NCBI GenBank assembly: GCA_026770585.1
Contig: MU646433.1
Span: 264,246-287,563 of the forward strand
From: Baffinella frigidus
Lineage: Eukaryota > Cryptophyceae > Cryptomonadales > Baffinellaceae
Direction of reading: 5' to 3'
DNA: 23,318 nt
The notes below the pieces were generated by a model. The model worked only from the letters and a program-made list of their open reading frames with translations. It did not search any database and was not told where the DNA came from. How positions within the stretch are numbered: position 1 is the stretch's first letter; each line of letters opens with the position of its first letter. Positions 19,068 through 23,318 of the stretch are shown piece after piece. Position numbers and translations under genes: made by a program.

Positions 19068-20141
19068 ACCCCAACCCGAAAACCAGAGACTTTTACGGTT
19101 TGGGGTTTAGCCGCGAGCACACGGGTAGCAGCGGGACGGCAGAAGACGAGATAGTGTCGGAGGGGCACGGTGAGTTGCGTTGGCAGGGGCAAACCTCGAG
19201 GTGGGGCGAGAGGTCTTCGTCCTCCCCGTCCTCGAACACCAGATTGAGGTAGGTCAGATCCTCCGGGAACGGGTTCTCGGACTCCTCCAGCGTCGACAGC
19301 ACGTGCGTTATTCCCAGCCTGCCAGCGCGCTGTCACAGGCTCTCGTCAGTGCCCAGGACCCCTGCAGCTAGCAAGCACGGAATCGGAGTCGGGAGGCAGT
19401 GAGGAGATGAGAAGTGGGGGCGGCGGCACGGTGGGGGGGACGCACTTCTCGATGGCTTCAAGATCCTCGCCTCCTCTCCAGCTGCACTGGTACACCCCCG
19501 GCGCCATGTTCGATATTTCCGCCCGACTCGCCTGCCCAGCGCAGCAGCCCGCGTTCAGATACGGGGGCGGGGGGGGAAGAGTCTCCAGGTTCAGGGTGCA
19601 GAGGCGGTCAGACCTGGTCAGAGAAGTTTCCCAGCGGCCCCAGTGCCAAGGGCAGTCGCTGCCGCAACGACCCGCTGTCTGTCCGCAGGTACTTGTGGTT
19701 GAGTAAGTCCCCGTGCTTGTACTCCGTCTTGTCAGGACTCCGAAATCTCGCAACGCGGCGGTTCAGCGCTACCAGTGCGCGCACCGCGTTGGCCAGGACG
19801 CGCAGGCGCACCGGTAGCTTGATCGGCTCTGCTTTCTTTGATGTTTTAGTTACAGCTCCCCTCTTCTCCGGCGTGCTTTGCGGAGCTGAAGGCGCTGCTG
19901 CGCGTTTGGCTACTACTGCTGCCCCAGGTCGGTTTGACGCCGCTGCGGCTGGCGATGCCGGAACCCTGCGCGCCACAGGACTGCCTCCCGCTCCCGGAAG
20001 GGCTGCTACTGCTGCCCCTGGTCGATTTGACGCCGCTGCAGCTGGCGAAGCCGGAACCCTGCGCGCCACAGGACTGCCTCCCGCTCCCGGAAGTCCTGTT
20101 AGCCCGAGCGGACGCGCTTTTGCAGGAGTGACCGGCGGCAT
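17724..20141 (-). CDS. Dual-specificity protein phosphatase with repetitive N-terminal extension
   Basis: Proposed exons: 20141-19614, 19531-19446, 19318-19195, 18631-18389 and, tentatively, 17828-17724. The sum is 1086 bp (361 residues) and phases agree. The catalytic domain runs from about 180: EISNMAPGVYQCS, then LGITHVLSTLEES, LTYLNLVFEDGED (general-acid candidate Asp235), and the signature HCAAGVSRS (Cys266, Arg272), followed by the usual AYMM, ALSAMRERRP and PNEGF motifs. It should dephosphorylate phospho-Tyr/Ser/Thr. Residues 1-176 hold two 31-residue repeats (GSPVARRVPASP) and a basic segment. The introns at 18632-19194 and 17829-18388 carry telomere-like repeat. The terminal exon (MEEYTEWTHVNLEA) is inferred only from a CAG acceptor, phase and a fitting stop; the protein could instead end by read-through of the donor at 18388. 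Start Met uncertain. Confidence 0.78.
18034..18110. repeat. Direct and inverted copies of an ACCCGTAACT motif
   Basis: The motif appears as TAACCCGTAACTTACGAACC (18035-18054) and GAACCCGTAACTTTAGAACC (18068-18087). It then appears inverted as AGTTACGGGTTC (18099-18110). The second and third copies form a perfect 12-bp stem with a 19-base loop. The site lies in the proposed last intron of the phosphatase gene, beyond the 3' end of the PDZ gene. Its role is unknown. Confidence 0.7.
18217..18296 (+). repeat. Last G-rich (plus strand) telomere-like patch
   Basis: A short, degraded stretch of TTTAGG and TTGAGG type repeat on the plus strand, just left of a phosphatase exon. It is the rightmost patch with this polarity in the window. 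Confidence 0.6.
18663..19110 (-). repeat. Telomere-like repeat with reversed polarity inside a phosphatase intron
   Basis: CCCTAAA, CCCTGAA and CCCTCAA variants on the plus strand fill most of the intron 18632-19194 of the minus-strand phosphatase gene. The join of flanking exons (PHLE to EAMDFIRAA, phase 0) restores the phosphatase fold. From here to the right edge all arrays are C-rich on the plus strand. TCAGGT(T/C) phrases recur at about 18656, 18822 and 18946. Confidence 0.8.
19908..20093. repeat. Coding 93-bp tandem duplication
   Basis: Bases 19908-20000 and 20001-20093 are near-identical 93-bp units. They encode two 31-residue repeats in the N-terminal extension of the phosphatase on the minus strand. 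The unit length keeps the frame. Confidence 0.85.
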
Positions 20142-20510
20142 GGCTCGCCTCGTCTGATCCACAGAGCGCTTGGCGTGCTCGGGATATGTGAAAGCGCGCT
20201 CTCCTTTTTGCTCGCCCCTGCGTTCAAGGGCCGCCCTTTTCAACCAGAGCCAAGGCCCACCGGGAAATATGCCCCACTCGACGTTTTAGAGTTTGGTCCT
20301 GGATACCTTCCGAGGCGATCCAAAGGATGATAGATCAAATGATTTTTAGGATTCTCAAAGATGTCTAAACGAAGGTTTCGCACTTGAAAAAGGCGCTGCC
20401 CCAGCCTCGGTTTGGTCCGCCTTACAAATCATCACGTCCGGATCACGTCCGGATTTTTCAATCGCGCCTCTCGGGGTTTGTGCTTGCTCCCCGGGTTGTC
20501 CTCGCAACAG
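20142..20510. promoter_or_regulatory. Divergent intergenic region between phosphatase and thioredoxin-TPR genes
   Basis: About 370 bp between the two proposed start codons. Its middle (about 20280-20380) is AT-richer than the surroundings and may hold promoter elements for both genes. A short direct repeat (ATCACGTCCGG, at about 20429 and 20440) is present. No definite TATA box was identified. Confidence 0.4.
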
Positions 20511-22595
20511 ATGAGCATGCTCAGGCCTGCCGGATGGAGCGTGGTGAGGTCCTTCGCGCGCGCTGCGCATGTCCACGCTCCTACTTCCAGCGCCGCAGCC
20601 TGCAAGCCGGGCGCAGCCGTGGCTTCGGGTTGCCGGATCCTCATGGGCCAGAAGCGGACGGGTGCTGCTTCTCGCAGCCTCTGGGCAGCAACACCGCTGG
20701 GGTCAAGATCGATGTCGGGTGGGTTGGTCGGCGGACCAGCGGACGCAGCGCCGGCCGGCGGTCAGGGTGAACCCTGAACCCAAACTCCCAAAAACCATAA
20801 AGCCCACCTCCCAAACCCCAGACCCCAACCCCAAACCCTAAACCCCAACCCCCTACCAGAGTTATCGCCTCCTGCGGTGGCTGTGCTGGTCAACGAGCAA
20901 AACTTCAACGCCGTGGTGATGGACAGCCCTGGGGTGGTGGTGCTGCAGTGCACAGCTGCGTGGTGCGAGCCGTGCAAGTCGCTCTCGCCCAAGCTGGAGC
21001 ATGCCGTCGGGCAGTGCGAAGGGGTGACACTCGCTCGCCTCGACATCGACGAGTGCGAGGAGCTCGCGGGCGGGCTGAAAGTCGAATCAGTCCCGACGCT
21101 ATTCCTGGTCCACAACAAGAAGATGGTCGCCAAGGTCTCGGGCGACCTGACCAACGAACAGGTGCCTGCCCCACAACCTCTCTCTGCCAACTACAGAGCA
21201 TCGCCCGCCCCTCACCGTTGATGGGTTCTCGATGTCCCAAGCGTAACCTGCGCTGGCGACAGGTTGTGGAGTTCCTGGCCCGGGCAGACCTGGCAGCGAA
21301 GAAGGGCGACGCAGCGAAGCTGCTCGTTGAAGCAGGTACGCCTCTCCCCCCATCCCCTCTGCCCGATCCCGGTCGCTCCACACCCTGCCGGGACCAAGCA
21401 GGTAGCGCTCCCAGGAGCGCGGGCGAGAGCACAAAGCACCCGTGAGTGCGAGAAGGGGTCTGACGGAGAGGTGTCGGTGGCTGCAGGCGAGCACCTGGGG
21501 GCGGGCAGGATCGAGGCGGCCCTCCAATCCTACGCCCAGGTGCTCAACCGCCCCCGCGTCCCCGCTCTACCCAGCCAGGGTCGCCCAAACGTCCCTTGCT
21601 TTGACATGCGTGCGTTCTCAGAGGATGCGTGTGGCGGGGGCAAGGGGTGGGGGGCTCGCGAGGGTTGAGATGGTTGAGGTGGCACGGTGCACGCGGTGGT
21701 TGTTGACTGGGCATTTCGTGTAGAGTTCAGATGGCCTCTCTCGGCGCCCCTGCTCAGACACAGTCTCAGCGGGGTTGCACACATGGCGGGCGTGTCGGTA
21801 GCAATAACAGTGTCTCTCTCGGGATCGCAGGTGATGGAGTGCGACAAAGAGAAGTATGGCGCGGTTGCCATGGCTGGCATGGCTCTGTGCGCCCTCGCTC
21901 TCCGCGACTTCGACGGCGCCATGATGCTGGTCCGCCTTCCGGCCTCTCCTCTCACCCACCGCACACACTGCTTCGCCCAGAACACTCCTGAGAACATGCC
22001 ACCGGGCTCTCCGCTCCGACTTGGCGTGGTAGCTGTTATGAGCCCGCACACACGCCCGAGACGAATTATTTTGGATGCACGCGAAGGGGCGTGACGCGGG
22101 CGTGTGCTGCATCTGCAGATAAAGAACATCAAGAAGGACTACCCTCTGATGATCAACGAGCCTCTCGTCGAGCAGGCACTCCCCTCTCTCAGCACTCTCC
22201 TCCCTCACGTGCCCCCCCTTCTCGTCTCACTTTCCACACCGCCCATACGGTTTGGCACATGCATGCATCAACCCAATTCGTGCATCCGTGGCACCCTACC
22301 GTCGACAGTGGAAGGTGGGTGTGCACCCAGGCGCCTGCAGTCACACGAAATCGCGAGGGACAGCAGCGCGTGTGAAGCTGCTGTCCCTCGCGATTTCGTG
22401 TGAAGGGAAGGAGGCGCGCGTCCGTGTCACTCCGAGAGCAAGTGCACGTGCAAGTGGGGGGTTGCGTTCTGAGCGAGCGGGCACTTGCAGGCGATGTCGG
22501 CGGTGAACATGGCAGTTGCTTCCTCGAAGCTGGATGGGGAGGTGCCCCACCTCGAAGAACAGGAAAGCCCCCGCGACAACTCAACTGAACCCTAG
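20511..22595 (+). CDS. Thioredoxin-TPR protein, CnoX/YbbN-like, probably mitochondrial
   Basis: Proposed exons: 20511-20766, 20860-21161, 21263-21335, 21487-21539, 21831-21929, 22119-22175, 22491-22595. They total 945 bp (314 residues) and phases agree. Residues 1-85 are rich in Arg, Ala and Ser and nearly free of acids (MSMLRPAGWSVVRSFARAAH), as in a mitochondrial presequence. Residues 92-186 form a thioredoxin domain with the active site WCEPC (Cys121, Cys124) and cis-Pro164 in SVPTLF. TPR-like helices follow: LAAKKGDAAKLLVEAGEHL, GRIEAALQSYAQ, YGAVAMAGMALCALALRDF. The order thioredoxin then TPR is that of bacterial CnoX/YbbN, a chaperedoxin that protects substrates and hands them to chaperones. 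The E. coli protein lacks the CxxC pair kept here. The sixth donor is GC (CAG|GCACTC); an alternative donor is GTGGGT at 22315. The C terminus may be incomplete: a further exon could lie beyond the final repeat array. Confidence 0.8.
20767..20859 (+). repeat. 93-bp intron made of telomere-like repeat
   Basis: The donor GTGAAC follows GGTCAGG and the acceptor is CTACCAG. Both sides are phase 1. Nearly the whole intron is CCCTGAA, CCCAAAC and CCCTAAA type repeat on the coding strand. It separates the presequence exon from the thioredoxin exon. Confidence 0.8.
22341..22403. repeat. Perfect 27-bp inverted repeat in an intron
   Basis: Bases 22341-22367 and 22377-22403 are exact reverse complements with a 9-base loop. 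The left arm starts TCACACGAAATCGCG. The hairpin lies in the sixth intron (22176-22490) of the thioredoxin-TPR gene. It resembles a foldback element or a structured RNA stem; no terminator role is implied. Confidence 0.9.
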
Positions 22596-22859
22596 ACCCT
22601 GAACCCTGAACCCTAGACAATAAAACATTGACCCCTAAACCCTAAATTAATAACCCTTGACCCTCAACCTAAACCCTGAACCATAGGCCCTCAACCCTCA
22701 ACCCTAAACCCCACACCCCAAGCACTAAACCCTGAACCCTTAAACCCTGAACCCTCAACCCTAAATCCTACACCCTCAACCGTAAACCCAAAACCCTAAA
22801 CCCTGAACTAAACCTAAACCTCAACTCCAAAAACCTAAACAACAATCTCAACCTACACC

Positions 22860-22904
<45 letters not shown>

Positions 22905-23318
22905 GACCCTAAACCCTGAACCCTAATCTAAACCTAAACTTCAAACCCCAAACCCTAAACCCTAAACTCCAAACCCTAAGCCCAAAACCCTACACACTGC
23001 ACCCTGAACCCTAGACCCCGAACCCTGAACCCTTATGCCCGAAACCCTAAACCCCAAACCCTAATCTAAAGCTCGACCCTAAAATCAACTGAACCCTAAA
23101 CCCTGAACCCGGAACCCTTCACCCTACACCCTAAACCCTAAACCCTAAACCCTAAACCCTGAACCCTAAACCCTGACCCCTAAACCCTATATTCCAACCC
23201 TTAACCCTCGACCTAAAGCCTGAACCATGGGCTCTAAACCCCAAATACTAAACCCCATACCCCAAACACTACACCCTTAACCCCTAAACCTCAAACCCTA
23301 AACCCTAAACCCTAAACC
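22590..23318 (+). repeat. C-rich (plus strand) telomere-like array to the window edge
   Basis: About 730 bp of CCCTAAA, CCCTGAA and CCCTCAA variants. A nearly pure CCCTCAA block lies at about 22858-22912. It begins immediately at the proposed stop of the thioredoxin-TPR gene. It could be intergenic or, as elsewhere in the window, an intron leading to another exon. Confidence 0.8.

Noticed and set aside
22590-23318. Right-hand telomere
   Set aside because: The C-rich strand is on plus at the right edge, which is the wrong orientation for a right end, and the units are heterogeneous.

Overview
The window looks like nuclear DNA of a microbial eukaryote, most likely an alga. Coding exons are GC-rich, genes are split by short GT-AG introns, and much of the non-coding DNA is degenerate telomere-like repeat of the plant/alga type (TTTAGGG with TTGAGGG, TTCAGGG and TTAAGGG variants). 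The species cannot be named from the sequence. A run of N (10796-11718) marks an assembly gap.

Left part (1-7600): one large minus-strand gene, about 1000 codons in the window and continuing past the left edge. It appears to encode a secreted or surface protein with a signal peptide, an IPT/TIG domain, kelch repeats, a half C-type-lectin-like unit, a full C-type lectin domain and further IPT/TIG domains. Several of its introns, one of about 2.07 kb, consist of degenerate telomere-like repeat. Beyond its 5' end lies a stretch with broken zinc-finger-like reading frames.

Middle part (7600-13650): mostly repeat array, interrupted by a non-repeat block at 9164-11988. A paralogous copy of both flanks, joined without this block, lies at 12432-12729. 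The block has GTGAA at both edges, so it looks like an insertion with a 5-bp target duplication and its empty site next door. No transposase is visible, but part of the block is the N gap.

Right part (13650-23318): four closely packed genes on alternating strands. They are a seven-exon glycosyltransferase of the TIGR04283 type (minus), a PDZ-domain protein with a C-terminal membrane anchor (plus), a dual-specificity phosphatase (minus), and a thioredoxin-TPR protein resembling bacterial CnoX/YbbN with a probable mitochondrial presequence (plus). The first two diverge from an inverted repeat containing an ATG on each strand. The last two also diverge, about 370 bp apart.

The telomere-like repeats are G-rich on the plus strand up to about 18.3 kb and C-rich from about 18.66 kb onward, whichever way the local gene is transcribed. 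Exons were joined by matching splice sites, reading phase and protein-family continuity. No transcript data were available, so weak sites are flagged in each entry.
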